Positions 9,930 through 18,781 of a stretch of DNA of 64,000 bases are shown in pieces. A program made the position numbers and the translations under genes. How positions within the stretch are numbered: position 1 is the stretch's first letter; the number at the start of each line of letters is the position of its first letter. Source of the stretch: Pseudomonas gingeri (GTDB lineage: Bacteria > Pseudomonadota > Gammaproteobacteria > Pseudomonadales > Pseudomonadaceae); NCBI RefSeq assembly GCF_013386115.1, contig NZ_JACAOR010000002.1:506383-570382 (forward strand). Direction: 5' to 3'. The notes beneath the pieces were generated by a model. That model searched no databases, was not told where the DNA came from, and was given only the letters and a program-made list of their open reading frames with translations.

Positions 9930-10868
9930 TCAGAAATGGGCGCCGAGAAAGCTGAAATAGCGCTCGCGGTACTCCGGGAGTTCGTTCGCCAGGTGATGCC
10001 GGGCCTCGGCCAGCATCAACACTTCGGGCTGGTCGAACTTGCTGCGCAGCACCGTCAGGTTGTGCTGCCAGTCGACGGTCATGTCGCCATCACCCTGGAC
10101 GATCAACGGCCGCCGCGGACTTTTCGCCGCGCCTTCGATACCCGGGATCCAGCGCGCCAGGGCGCCGACCCAGGCGGTCGGCAGGCGCTGCGGTTGCAGC
10201 GGATCGGCCTGCAGGAACGGCATGAACGCCGGGTCATGGGTGTTCTCGCTGAAACGCCGGGCAATGCCTTTGACGAACGGCTTGAGCAGGTAGTAACTGA
10301 GCTTCGACCAGCCCCAGGCCCGTGGCCGCACCAGCGGCGAAAGCAGCACCACCTTGCCCTGGGCCGGGCTGTCGAGACCATGCCGGAGCAGGTGGTCGAC
10401 GACGATGGCGCCCCCCGTGCTCTGGCCGAACAGGTGCCAGGGCTGTGGCAGGTCAAGGGACCGGGCCTCGTCGAACAACCCCTCCAGCGCCCGTTGATAC
10501 TCGGCGAAGTCATCGATACTGGCCCGCTCGCCACTGGACAGGCCATGGCCCGGCAGGTCACAGGCGATCACCGCGAAGCCGCGGTCCAGCGCCCAGTCGA
10601 TCACATTGCGGTACAGCCCCATGTGATCGTAGAAACCGTGGAACAGGAACAGCGTCGCCACGGGGTCCCGCGGCAGCCAGAGCTGGCTGACCAGGTCGAA
10701 GCCGCCGCTGCGGAAACCACCGAGGCGGCTGCTGAAGGGCGAGGTGCGGTGGGCCAGATCCAGGCCATAGAAGCGCTGATAGGCCTGCGCCGATGCCGAC
10801 AAGGGCTGCGCGGCGGCCAGGGGTCGCAGGCTGGCGCGCAGGGAATCGGGGTCGAAGGTGGCAGGCAT
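9930..10868 (-). CDS. Alpha/beta hydrolase (lysophospholipase/monoacylglycerol lipase-like)
   Basis: A 312-residue serine hydrolase of the Hydrolase_4 group. The oxyanion region is LFLFHGFYDH, the nucleophile is Ser150 in FGQSTGG, and the acid and His lie towards the C-terminus (VQGDGDMTVDW, EARHHLANE). LPGHGLSSG is the typical strand-helix motif of lysophospholipases. The open frame extends 43 residues upstream, but the ATG at 10868 gives a normal N-terminus and a GGAAG element precedes it. No signal peptide, so it is cytoplasmic. Substrate unknown, probably a lipid or other carboxyl ester. Confidence 0.82.
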   Translation of the reverse strand: MPATFDPDSLRASLRPLAAAQPLSASAQAYQRFYGLDLAHRTSPFSSRLGGFRSGGFDLVSQLWLPRDPVATLFLFHGFYDHMGLYRNVIDWALDRGFAVIACDLPGHGLSSGERASIDDFAEYQRALEGLFDEARSLDLPQPWHLFGQSTGGAIVVDHLLRHGLDSPAQGKVVLLSPLVRPRAWGWSKLSYYLLKPFVKGIARRFSENTHDPAFMPFLQADPLQPQRLPTAWVGALARWIPGIEGAAKSPRRPLIVQGDGDMTVDWQHNLTVLRSKFDQPEVLMLAEARHHLANELPEYRERYFSFLGAHF

Positions 10869-10979
10869 AAGGGGCTTCCAGGCAAGGGTGCGGCAACGTC
10901 GAGGCGTTTTACTGATCTGCGATATTCTTCTGTCAGGGCGGGCATGGCAAGCTACCCGACCTTCGAGGACCGAATCGCC

Positions 10980-11558
10980 ATGCCCCAGACTCGTCACAAG
11001 ACATTACTCGCCGGCCTGCTCGCCGTGGTTTGCGCGGCGGGCCTGTGGCTGGCCTACGATTGGTTCCAGGGCCGTTATATCCGTGCCTTCAGCGACCAGA
11101 CCGCGTTGTTCGCCGGTGATCGCCTCAGCCTGCCGGCAGACCTGGCCGGCCCCGGCCGGATCCGCCTGGTGCATTTCTGGGACCCAGCCTGTCCGTGCAA
11201 TGTCGGCAACCAGCAGCACCTGGGCGAACTGATCGCGCATTTCGCGCCGCTGGGCGTGGACTTCTACTCGGTGCAGAAACCCGGCACCCACGGCCAACTC
11301 CCCGCCACCCTGGGCGCCATCCGCCCGTTGGAGAGCCTCCCCGGCGCCGAGCACCTGACGGTCAGCCCGGCGGTGGCGATCTGGGACCGCGACGGCCGGC
11401 TCGCCTACTTCGGTCCCTACAGCCAGGGCGCCACCTGCAACTCCAGCAACAGCTTTATCGAGCCGATCCTGCAGGCCCTGAGCGAAGGGCGCGCGGTCAA
11501 TGCCACCCACAACATGGCGGTGGGCTGTTACTGCCCGTGGGACGGGGTTGGCAAATGA
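10980..11558 (+). CDS. Membrane-anchored thioredoxin-fold protein (DUF6436-like)
   Basis: A 192-residue protein with one N-terminal membrane anchor (about residues 7-27) and a periplasmic thioredoxin-like domain. The HFWDPACPCNVGNQQH motif holds Cys71 and Cys73 as CPC rather than the usual CXXC, and the C-terminus has a second pair in GCYCPW. That suggests a thiol or metal-handling role rather than a classical disulfide oxidoreductase. GAGGAC at 10965-10970 supports the start at 10980; an in-frame ATG at 10944 is an alternative. It is divergent from the hydrolase gene, and 118 bases separate it from the acylase downstream. Confidence 0.7.
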   Translation: MPQTRHKTLLAGLLAVVCAAGLWLAYDWFQGRYIRAFSDQTALFAGDRLSLPADLAGPGRIRLVHFWDPACPCNVGNQQHLGELIAHFAPLGVDFYSVQKPGTHGQLPATLGAIRPLESLPGAEHLTVSPAVAIWDRDGRLAYFGPYSQGATCNSSNSFIEPILQALSEGRAVNATHNMAVGCYCPWDGVGK

Positions 11559-11676
11559 ACAAGGCGAACCGGACTTTTTGAGGTAAAGACTATTTGTGCG
11601 ATGTATCCGCCTGCCCGCCTGTGCTAAACCTTAGCGGCTCGGCACCGGTAGCCCTGACACGAACAAGGAACCCCGC

Positions 11677-14043
11677 ATGAAACGCAGCATGACCGTTCTC
11701 GCCGTCCTGATCGTCGCCCTGGCCGGCGCGGGGACCTGGTACGTCCAGGGCAAACTGCCGACGCGCCAGGGCCAGGTCACGCTGGACAACCTGCAAGGAC
11801 CGGTCACCGTGCGCTACGACGAGCGTGGCGTGCCGCATATCCGTGCCGAGAACGACACCGACCTGTATCGCGCCCTGGGTTACGTGCATGCCCAGGACCG
11901 CCTGTTCCAGATGGAAATCGTCCGGCGCCTGGCCCGTGGCGAACTGTCCGAGATCCTCGGGCCCAAGACCCTGGAAACCGACAAGCTGTTCCGCAGCCTG
12001 CGCATTCGTGACCGCGCCGACCGTTACGTCGCCGAGCTGGACAAGCAATCCCCCGCCTGGAAGGCCCTGCAAGCCTATCTGGACGGCATCAACCAGTACC
12101 AGGCCACTCACGCCAGGCCGGTGGAGTTCGACGTGCTGGGCATCGAGCGCAGGCCCTTTACCGCCGAAGACACCATCAGCATCGCCGGCTACATGGCCTA
12201 CAGCTTCGCCGCCGCCTTCCGCACCGAGCCGCTGCTGACCTATGTGCGGGACAAGCTCGGCGCCGACTACCTGAAGGTGTTCGACCTGGAGTGGCGCCCC
12301 CAGGGCATGCTCGGCTCGCCGATACCACTGGCCGACAGCGACTGGAAAGGCCTCGGCGCCCTGGCCCGGCTCAGCGACGAAGCCCTGCGCGATGCCGGCG
12401 TGCCGCAGTTCGAGGGCAGCAACGCCTGGGCGGTGTCCGGCAGCCGGACCAAAAGCGGCAAGCCGCTGCTGGCGGGCGACCCGCATATCGCCTTCTCGAC
12501 CCCGGCGGTGTGGTACGAGGCGCAGTTGTCGGCACCGGATTTCGAGTTGTACGGTTATCACCAGGCCCTGGTGCCGTTCGCCTTTCTCGGCAACAACACG
12601 GCATTCGGCTGGAGCCTGACCATGTTCCAGAACGACGACCTGGACCTGATCGCCGAGAAGACCAACCCCGAGAACCCCAACCAGGTCTGGTACCACGGCC
12701 AGTGGGTCGAGATGACCCGCAGCGAACAGCAGATCGCGGTCAAGGGCCAGCCGCCGGTGACCTTCACCCTGCTCCAGTCGCCCCACGGGCCGATCGTCAA
12801 CGATGTGATCGGCGCCAATGCCGGGGCCAGGCCGATTGCCATGTGGTGGGCCTTTCTCGAAACCCCGAACCCGATTCTCCAGGGCTTCTACGAACTCAAC
12901 CGCGCCGACACCCTGGACAAGGTGCGCGAGGCCGCCGGAAAGATCCAGGCGCCCGGCCTCAACCTGATGTGGGCCAATGCCAAGGGGGATATCGGCTGGT
13001 GGGCCGCGGCGTTGCTGCCCAAGCGTCCGGAGGGGGTCAACCCGGCGTTCATTCTCGACGGCAGCACCGGCGACGCGGACAAGGACGGCTTCTACCCCTT
13101 CAGCGCCAATCCCCAGGAAGAGAACCCGGCACGGGGCTATATCGTCTCGGCCAACGCCCAGCCGGCCTCGCCCACCGGCATGGTCATTCCCGGCTACTAC
13201 AACCTCGCCGATCGCGGCCAGCAACTGAACCGGCAACTGGCCGATACCAGCGTGCGCTGGAGCCTGGAGAACAGCCAGAAACTGCAACTGGGCACCACCA
13301 CCGACTACGGGCCGCGACTGCTCCGGCCGCTGCTGCCGGCCCTGCGCGAAGCGGCGAAGGACCCGGCCGAGCTGAAGCTGGTGGAGCAGTTGGCGATGTG
13401 GAAGGGCGATTATCCGATGAGTTCCACCAGCGCCACGCTGTTCAACCAGTTCCTCTACGAACTGGCCCGCGCGGCGATGCATGACAAGCTCGGCGACGAC
13501 TACTTCAACACCCTGCTCAGCACCCGGGTGGTGGACGCCGCGTTGCCGCGCCTGGCCGCCGATGAACATTCACCCTGGTGGAACGGCAACCGCGCCGACA
13601 CGGTGAAACGCGCCTGGCAGGCAACGCTGGCCCATCTCAAGGCCACCTACGGCGACGATCCGGGTGCCTGGGTGTGGGGCAAGGCCCATACCCTGACCCA
13701 CGGCCATCCGCTGGGACGGCAGAAGCCGCTGGACCGGCTGTTCAATGTCGGGCCCTTCGATGCGCCGGGCACCCACGAAGTGCCGAACAACCTCTCGGCG
13801 AAGATCGGCCCGGCGCCCTGGCCGGTGACCTATGGCCCGTCGACCCGGCGGCTGATCGACTTCGCCGACCCGGACCACGGCCTGACCATCAACCCGGTGG
13901 GACAGAGCGGCGTGCTGTTCGACAAGCACTACAGCGACCAGGCCGAAACCTATATCGAAGGCGGGTACGAGCAGGTGCATATGAACGAGGTCGAAGTCTC
14001 GGCCAACACCCGCAGCGTGCTCAAGCTGATGCCGGCCAAGTGA
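11677..14043 (+). CDS. hacB: Penicillin-acylase-family Ntn hydrolase, probable AHL acylase (HacB-like)
   Basis: A 788-residue periplasmic Ntn hydrolase. It has a signal sequence or anchor at residues 1-24, an alpha chain, and the catalytic Ser248 exposed by cleavage at EG|SNAWAVSG, followed by a beta chain that includes the conserved PHGPIVNDV. Family members hydrolyse the amide of penicillins or of acyl-homoserine lactones. The symbol rests on length and on location near the spu cluster, which from memory is also where PA0305 (hacB) lies in P. aeruginosa. PvdQ and QuiP are related alternatives. Substrate preference cannot be read from sequence alone. Confidence 0.7.
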   Translation: MKRSMTVLAVLIVALAGAGTWYVQGKLPTRQGQVTLDNLQGPVTVRYDERGVPHIRAENDTDLYRALGYVHAQDRLFQMEIVRRLARGELSEILGPKTLETDKLFRSLRIRDRADRYVAELDKQSPAWKALQAYLDGINQYQATHARPVEFDVLGIERRPFTAEDTISIAGYMAYSFAAAFRTEPLLTYVRDKLGADYLKVFDLEWRPQGMLGSPIPLADSDWKGLGALARLSDEALRDAGVPQFEGSNAWAVSGSRTKSGKPLLAGDPHIAFSTPAVWYEAQLSAPDFELYGYHQALVPFAFLGNNTAFGWSLTMFQNDDLDLIAEKTNPENPNQVWYHGQWVEMTRSEQQIAVKGQPPVTFTLLQSPHGPIVNDVIGANAGARPIAMWWAFLETPNPILQGFYELNRADTLDKVREAAGKIQAPGLNLMWANAKGDIGWWAAALLPKRPEGVNPAFILDGSTGDADKDGFYPFSANPQEENPARGYIVSANAQPASPTGMVIPGYYNLADRGQQLNRQLADTSVRWSLENSQKLQLGTTTDYGPRLLRPLLPALREAAKDPAELKLVEQLAMWKGDYPMSSTSATLFNQFLYELARAAMHDKLGDDYFNTLLSTRVVDAALPRLAADEHSPWWNGNRADTVKRAWQATLAHLKATYGDDPGAWVWGKAHTLTHGHPLGRQKPLDRLFNVGPFDAPGTHEVPNNLSAKIGPAPWPVTYGPSTRRLIDFADPDHGLTINPVGQSGVLFDKHYSDQAETYIEGGYEQVHMNEVEVSANTRSVLKLMPAK

Positions 14044-14055
14044 CCCATCCCCCCC

Positions 14056-14161
14056 GATCGTTCCCACGCTCCGCGTGGGAATGCAGCCCGTGACGCTGCG
14101 CGTCACAAAGCGGACGCCGAGCGTCCATAGAGGCATTCCCACGCAGAGCGTGGGAACGATC
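14056..14161. repeat. 106-bp palindromic intergenic element
   Basis: The two ends are 16-base inverted repeats starting GATCGTTCCCACGCTC, and inner shorter palindromes (TCCGCG, GTGACGCTGCGCGTCAC) fill the middle, so the RNA would fold into a branched hairpin. Related copies lie at 30952-31059, 37810-37865 (half) and 61940-61970 (minimal). Confidence 0.85.
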
Positions 14162-14174
14162 AACACAGGTTTCT

Positions 14175-14264
14175 CTGTGGGAGCCGGCTTGCTGGCGATG
14201 AACGATAACGCGGCGTGTCTGAAACACCGCGTCGCCTGAATCGCCAGCAAGCCGGCTCCCACAG
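14175..14264. repeat. REPIN-like inverted pair of REP sequences
   Basis: Two REP sequences (TGTGGGAGCCGGCTTGCTGGCGAT and its complement) face each other around a 40-base centre. The centre is nearly the reverse complement of the one at 31089-31175. It lies between the convergent acylase and AraC genes. Confidence 0.85.
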
Positions 14265-14266
14265 CT

Positions 14267-15175
14267 CTAGCCACCCGCCCGGCGAAGACGCCCTGGCGCC
14301 TCGCCATAGATCTCCTTGAATTTCTTGCTGAAGGCCGCCTGCGACTGATAGCCGACCTGGGCGGCGATATCGCTCAGGCCCAGGTGTGAATTGCTCAACA
14401 GGCCATAAGCCAGTTCCATCCGCACCCGCGTCAGCAACACCCACGGCGACTCCCCCGCGACCTTCACGAACGTGCGCATGAAGCTCGCCCGCGACATGTT
14501 CGCCAACGCGGCCAGGCCGTCGATGGTCCACTCGTGGGCCGGGTCTTCGAGCATGCCCTGCCAGGCCCGGCTCAGGCGCTTGTCCGCCAGCAGTGCGAGG
14601 GTGCCGCTGGCCTGCGCCTGCTGTTGCAGGTAGACCCGCAGGATCAGCGTGAACAACGCCGACGACAAGGCATCCACCAGGAACCGCGCCCCGGCCTGGT
14701 CACCGTCGGCCTCCACCCGCAACAACCCCACCAGCGCTGCCAGCTGCCCGCTGGCCGGCAGGTCGCGGCTGGACACCACCAGGTATTCCGGCAGGGCCGC
14801 GAACAGCATCGACTCGCGCTGGTAATGGAAACGCCCGCACAACAGGTCCAGTTCGACGCGCCCGCCGCCGAACCGATGCACCGGCAACAGGCCGTCCTGG
14901 CTGATCCGTGGCGTGGCCGGCGCCACCCGCTGCCCGGGGCTGCGCAACAGATGCGTACCGCCGCCCGGCAGCACAAGGATATCCCCGGTCTGCAACCGCA
15001 CCGTCCGACCGCCCGGCAATTCGACCTGGCAATCACCGTCCAGGACGATGTGATACGGCGCGATACCGACGCTTTCCTGCTCATGATCCAGCGCCCAGTC
15101 GCCCTGCAACTGGCAGCGCAGGTCCAGGCGGCCACGGACCCCGGCCAGCACGATGAGCTTGTCGATCGAGTTCAT
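14267..15175 (-). CDS. AraC-family transcriptional regulator (cupin sensor domain)
   Basis: A 302-residue regulator with an N-terminal cupin-type sensor domain (about 20-180, with HIVLDGDCQVELPGG and LVLPGGGTHLL). The C-terminal AraC DNA-binding domain (about 205-298) carries the two helix-turn-helix motifs LAALANMSRASFMRTF and DIAAQVGYQSQAAFSKKFK. It is divergent from a carboxymuconolactone decarboxylase-family gene, and two direct repeats lie between them, so that gene is its likely target. Such pairs often respond to small aldehydes or oxidants, but the ligand here is unknown. Confidence 0.88.
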   Translation of the reverse strand: MNSIDKLIVLAGVRGRLDLRCQLQGDWALDHEQESVGIAPYHIVLDGDCQVELPGGRTVRLQTGDILVLPGGGTHLLRSPGQRVAPATPRISQDGLLPVHRFGGGRVELDLLCGRFHYQRESMLFAALPEYLVVSSRDLPASGQLAALVGLLRVEADGDQAGARFLVDALSSALFTLILRVYLQQQAQASGTLALLADKRLSRAWQGMLEDPAHEWTIDGLAALANMSRASFMRTFVKVAGESPWVLLTRVRMELAYGLLSNSHLGLSDIAAQVGYQSQAAFSKKFKEIYGEAPGRLRRAGG

Positions 15176-15183
15176 TTGCGCAT

Positions 15184-15214
15184 ATCGGACAAAGGGTTGA
15201 GTGAATCGGACAAA
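15184..15214 (+). promoter_or_regulatory. Direct repeats, probable AraC-type operator
   Basis: ATCGGACAAA occurs at 15184-15193 and again, identical, at 15205-15214. The 21-base spacing is two helical turns, the spacing used by paired AraC-family half-sites. The pair starts 9 bases upstream of the AraC gene and ends 75 bases before the divergent gene. Confidence 0.6.
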
Positions 15215-15289
15215 AGTGTCTACACCAGATAGGGAACACTAGGCTCGTTGCTTGAGCAGTCTACCCTTACTTATTCAGGAGTTACCATC

Positions 15290-15631
15290 ATGTTTCTCAA
15301 CTGGTCCGAACTACTGCCTACCATCAAGAATGCATTCGGTGCATTGAGCAAGTCCAATCCGAAGATGGTCCAGGCCTATATGAAGTTGGGCGAGGCGGCG
15401 GCGGAAAACAATGTGCTGGACGCCAAGACCCGTGAACTGATTTCCATCGCCGTGGCGATTTCCACCCGTTGCGACGGCTGTATCGGTGCTCATACCGACG
15501 CCGCGATCAAGGCCGGTGCGACCCGCGAGGAAGTCGCCGCCGCCCTGGCCACCGCCATTTCGCTGAATGCCGGGGCCGCCTATATCTACTCGCTGCATGC
15601 CCTGGAGGCTTACGACAGCCTGAAATCCTGA
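15290..15631 (+). CDS. Carboxymuconolactone decarboxylase/AhpD-family protein
   Basis: A 113-residue AhpD-like protein with the redox motif RCDGCIGAH (Cys61, Cys64, His68), the catalytic arrangement of alkylhydroperoxidase-type members. It is therefore more likely a small thiol peroxidase or reductase than a lactone decarboxylase. AGGAG at 15278-15282 supports the start. It is divergent from an AraC regulator with tandem sites between them and is followed by a strong terminator, so it is a monocistronic regulated unit. Homologues of this kind, often named by the Pfam family only, are common in pseudomonads. Confidence 0.85.
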   Translation: MFLNWSELLPTIKNAFGALSKSNPKMVQAYMKLGEAAAENNVLDAKTRELISIAVAISTRCDGCIGAHTDAAIKAGATREEVAAALATAISLNAGAAYIYSLHALEAYDSLKS

Positions 15632-15668
15632 GTGATCGTCAACGCGGTTATGCTTCTCTCTCCCCTTT

Positions 15669-15707
15669 CGGGCCCGGACACTTTGTTGTCCCGGGCCCTT
15701 TTTTATT
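15669..15707 (+). terminator. Rho-independent terminator
   Basis: GGGCCCGGACA pairs with TGTCCCGGGCCC around CTTTGT and is followed by TTTTTTAT. It ends the carboxymuconolactone decarboxylase-family transcript. Confidence 0.9.
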
Positions 15708-16003
15708 TATTCGATTATTTCGCCAGGAACAGCTGAAACGAACGAGTAAAAAGTTGAGCACAGCGAACAGGAACAGCAACTTGCGAAACTTCAGGACAAA
15801 CCCGACTTGTTAACCACTGAAGTTCAAAGAAACACCCTGCCGTTTTCCTTCACGCCCTGGCTGCAACTGCTCTGGCAATTGAGCACGAGCGGAGCCTTGC
15901 GCGGTTGCCCATGGCCTCTTCGTGGGCAAGCCCACTCCCACAGTTCTGAAACCTTGTGGGGATGGGCTTGCCCACGAAAGGGTCACCGCAGCCACCCCAA
16001 GCC
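15708..16003. repeat. Gene-free stretch with an inverted REP pair
   Basis: With the terminator before it, this forms a 372-base gap between convergent genes. At 15913-15982 two REP sequences face each other (CTTCGTGGGCAAGCCCACTC and its near complement). Nothing else is recognised. Confidence 0.7.
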
Positions 16004-16969
16004 TCAAGCCAATCCGGCAAAATGCTGGCGAAACTGCTGTGGCGTCACTCCCAGGCGTCGCTGGAACACACTGCGCATATGGTGCGCGTCGCGAAACCCG
16101 CATTCGTAGGCAACGGTCTTCAATGGCGAGTTGCCGCTTTCGAGCATCACCCGTGCCGCGTCCACCCGTGCACTCTCGACAAACTCCGCCGGGGTCACGC
16201 AGGTCTCGCGGACAAACACCCGGGAGAAATTACGCGCGCTCATGTTGGTCGCCTTGGCCAGCTCGGCGATGCTCAGGTCGCCGGTCAGGTGGGCCAGCAC
16301 ATACTGCTGGACCTGGGCCACCGGCGAGGACGCCTCGGCATAGGGTGTCAGGTAGGGACTGAACTGCGACTGGCCGCCCGAACGCTGGGTGAACACCACC
16401 AGCCGCTTGGCCACGTTGAGGGCCACTTCCGCGCCCTGGTCGCGGGACAGCAGGTACAACGACAGATCGATGCCCGCCGTCACCCCCGCCGAAGTGAACA
16501 GCTTCTCGTCCTGGACATACAGGCGATCGGCCTCGACCCGGGTGGTCGGGCACAGCGCCGCCAGGGCTTGCGAGTCGTTCCAGTGGGTGGTCACCGTGCG
16601 CCCCTCCAGCAAGCCGGCCCGGGCAAGCATGAACGCGCCGTTGCAGATCGAACCGAAGAAGCCGGCACGGCCGCTGGCAGCCCGCAGCCAGGCATGGAAT
16701 TCTTCGCCGAAATCCTGCCCCGGCAGGCTCGGTCCGCCGGCACACAACAACAGGTCGTAGCTCGCCAGGGCTTCGCTGAAATGCCGATGCGCCTGGATCG
16801 CCAGGCCATTGGAACAGGGCACCCAGCCGCGTTCGACACCGATCACTTCAAGGTGGTACTGGGCGTCGGGCAGCAGGAAGCGGTTGGCTTCGGCAAAGAC
16901 ATCCATCGGCCCCGTGACATCCAGGGACTGGACGCCGGAGAACACGACAACGGCGACGGTGCGGGTCAT
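16004..16969 (-). CDS. GlxA-type transcriptional regulator (DJ-1/PfpI plus AraC)
   Basis: A 321-residue regulator. Residues about 3-170 are a DJ-1/PfpI glutamine-amidotransferase-like domain, with the nucleophile-elbow-type FGSICNGAFMLA. The C-terminal AraC domain (about 215-318) has IAELAKATNMSARNFSRVF and VAYECGFRDAHHMRSVF. GlxA-type regulators usually activate catabolic operons next to them. It is divergent from the M24 peptidase and HD hydrolase genes with a 251-base gap, so those two are the natural targets. Inducer unknown. Confidence 0.87.
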   Translation of the reverse strand: MTRTVAVVVFSGVQSLDVTGPMDVFAEANRFLLPDAQYHLEVIGVERGWVPCSNGLAIQAHRHFSEALASYDLLLCAGGPSLPGQDFGEEFHAWLRAASGRAGFFGSICNGAFMLARAGLLEGRTVTTHWNDSQALAALCPTTRVEADRLYVQDEKLFTSAGVTAGIDLSLYLLSRDQGAEVALNVAKRLVVFTQRSGGQSQFSPYLTPYAEASSPVAQVQQYVLAHLTGDLSIAELAKATNMSARNFSRVFVRETCVTPAEFVESARVDAARVMLESGNSPLKTVAYECGFRDAHHMRSVFQRRLGVTPQQFRQHFAGLA

Positions 16970-17220
16970 GGAACAAGCCTCATTCAGATCAGCCCTACGG
17001 TAACCAAACCCCCGTCGCGATGCGAGGCGGACCTCGCCGCTGGCCGGAAAAGCCCGCTGCTTGGCACGATTGCGACGCCTGCCGCGAACCCGGCCGGAAA
17101 ACCCGCCAGGCTGTCCGGATTGCGCCCCTCGCGCGGCTACGGAGCCTCCCGGCCGATCCTGATAATAGCCGGCCTTGACGCGGCACTTGCGCCACGTCGC
17201 TGACCGGAGCGATACGCACC

Positions 17221-17907
17221 ATGAGTACCCCCGTTGTTGTAAACGCCGAACGAGTCGGCCCGGCCTTCTCGGTCGACGGCATGCTGCTGGCCCGCCAGAA
17301 AACCCGTGAAGTGATTGCCCGTATCGCCGAGCGCGTGGAGCCGGGCATGGTCGAGGAAGACGCGGTCGAGATGGCCAAGCAGGTCCTGGTCGGCAGCGGC
17401 CTGCAACTGAGCTGGCACCCGACCCGGGTGCGCTTTGGCAGCAACACCACCAAGGCGATGAAGCAGTCGTCGGAGCCCGGCATCGTGCTGCGCGACAACG
17501 ATATTTTCTTTATCGACCTGGCACCGCGCGTCGAAGCCTGGGAAGGCGATGGCGGCGCGACATTCGTGGTCGGCCAGCACAAGGAATACGAGCGTTGCGC
17601 CCGTGACGCCGAGAACCTGTTCCATGAAGTGCGGGAAATCTGGACCCGCGACAAGCTCAGCGGGCGGGCCCTGTACGATCATGCCGACCGTATCGCCCGC
17701 TCCATGGGCTGGGAACTGAACTTCGACCTGCCGGGCCACCGGGTCTCGGACTTCCCCCATGCGACCATCCACACCGGCTCCCTGGCCGAGTTCGAGCTGA
17801 GCCCTTCGGCCATGCGCTGGATCCTCGAGATCCATATCCGTGACCCGCAGAAACGCTTCGGGGCCTTCTTCGAAGACATGCTGCTGGATGACGCCTACTA
17901 CGTTTGA
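17221..17907 (+). CDS. M24-family metallopeptidase-like protein
   Basis: A 228-residue protein made of the pita-bread fold alone, without the N-terminal domain of prolidases or creatinases. All five metal ligands can be placed: Asp99 (FFIDLAP), Asp110 (EGDGGAT), His173 (PGHRVS), Glu203 (ILEIHI) and Glu218 (FFEDML), so it is probably active. It may cleave a dipeptide or an amide or C-N bond as creatinase does. It is divergent from a GlxA regulator and 205 bases upstream of an HD hydrolase gene on the same strand. The exact substrate is unknown. Confidence 0.8.
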   Translation: MSTPVVVNAERVGPAFSVDGMLLARQKTREVIARIAERVEPGMVEEDAVEMAKQVLVGSGLQLSWHPTRVRFGSNTTKAMKQSSEPGIVLRDNDIFFIDLAPRVEAWEGDGGATFVVGQHKEYERCARDAENLFHEVREIWTRDKLSGRALYDHADRIARSMGWELNFDLPGHRVSDFPHATIHTGSLAEFELSPSAMRWILEIHIRDPQKRFGAFFEDMLLDDAYYV

Positions 17908-18112
17908 ACCCGCCCGCCCCTGGCCGCGCCTGCACGTTCGGCCTGCCGGCTGATCGCGAGCCGACTCGGCTTCTGCAGCGAATCGGCGCTGGCGCGAAAC
18001 CCGCCCCGAATGGCCGCAATCGCCACCTTGTGTCGATAGCGGCCAACCTTGTACCCCGCCAGACTGACTCCATCGGCGCCAACCCGGCGCTCGCCCCCCA
18101 GGAGTCATGACC

Positions 18113-18754
18113 ATGAGCAACACCATTGCCGGTATCAGGATCCCCGACAGCGCGCTGGCCAGGGCCACCACCGAATACATCCGCGATGTGGAAAGCGACC
18201 TGCTGTACAACCACTCGCGCCGGGTGTTCCTGTTCGGCGCCCTCAGCGGCGAACGCAAGCAACTGCCCTACAACCCCGAACTGCTCTATGTCGGCGCGAT
18301 GTTCCACGACCTCGGCCTGGTGGAAGGCCATCGCAGCGACGACGATCGCTTCGAAGTGGACGGCGCCAACGCCGCCAAGGCGTTCATGAAGCCCTACGGG
18401 CTGTCGGATGACGATATCGAGCAGGTCTGGCTGTCGATTGCCCTGCACACCACGCCGGGCGTGCCCCAGTACCTGCGCCCGACGGTGGCGCTGGTGACCG
18501 CGGGCGTGGAGATGGATGTGCTGGGGATGGACTACGCCGCGTTCCCTGCCGCGCAGCGCGAAGCCGTGGTGCATGCGCATCCACGTGGGGAAGGGTTCAA
18601 GGAGTGCATCATCTGCGCGTTTGCCGATGGGCTGCGCCATCGTCCGCTGACCACCTTCGGCAACGTCAAGACCGACGTGCTGAAGGACAAGGACCCGAGC
18701 TTCAAGCCGATGAACTTCGTCGAGGTGATCCGGCGTTCGCCGTGGGCCGAGTGA
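18113..18754 (+). CDS. HD-domain metal-dependent hydrolase
   Basis: A 213-residue protein with an HD domain: His34 (YNHSRR), the His65-Asp66 pair in GAMFHDLGLVEGH, and His112 in ALHTT. The pattern recalls the cyanamide-hydratase-like branch of the HD family, which acts on small nitrogen compounds, rather than nucleotide phosphohydrolases. That is a weak resemblance, not a demonstrated function. The start at 18113 is chosen because GGAG at 18101-18104 lies eight bases before it; the ATG at 18107 is only two bases away. It probably works with the M24 gene upstream. Confidence 0.78.
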   Translation: MSNTIAGIRIPDSALARATTEYIRDVESDLLYNHSRRVFLFGALSGERKQLPYNPELLYVGAMFHDLGLVEGHRSDDDRFEVDGANAAKAFMKPYGLSDDDIEQVWLSIALHTTPGVPQYLRPTVALVTAGVEMDVLGMDYAAFPAAQREAVVHAHPRGEGFKECIICAFADGLRHRPLTTFGNVKTDVLKDKDPSFKPMNFVEVIRRSPWAE

Positions 18755-18781
18755 CTCACCTGCGGATGTGTCGGTGGTCTT

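Noticed and set aside
11590..13569. 659-codon open frame on the minus strand under the acylase
   Set aside because: Antisense shadow. The plus strand shows signal sequence, catalytic Ser and family motifs in one frame.
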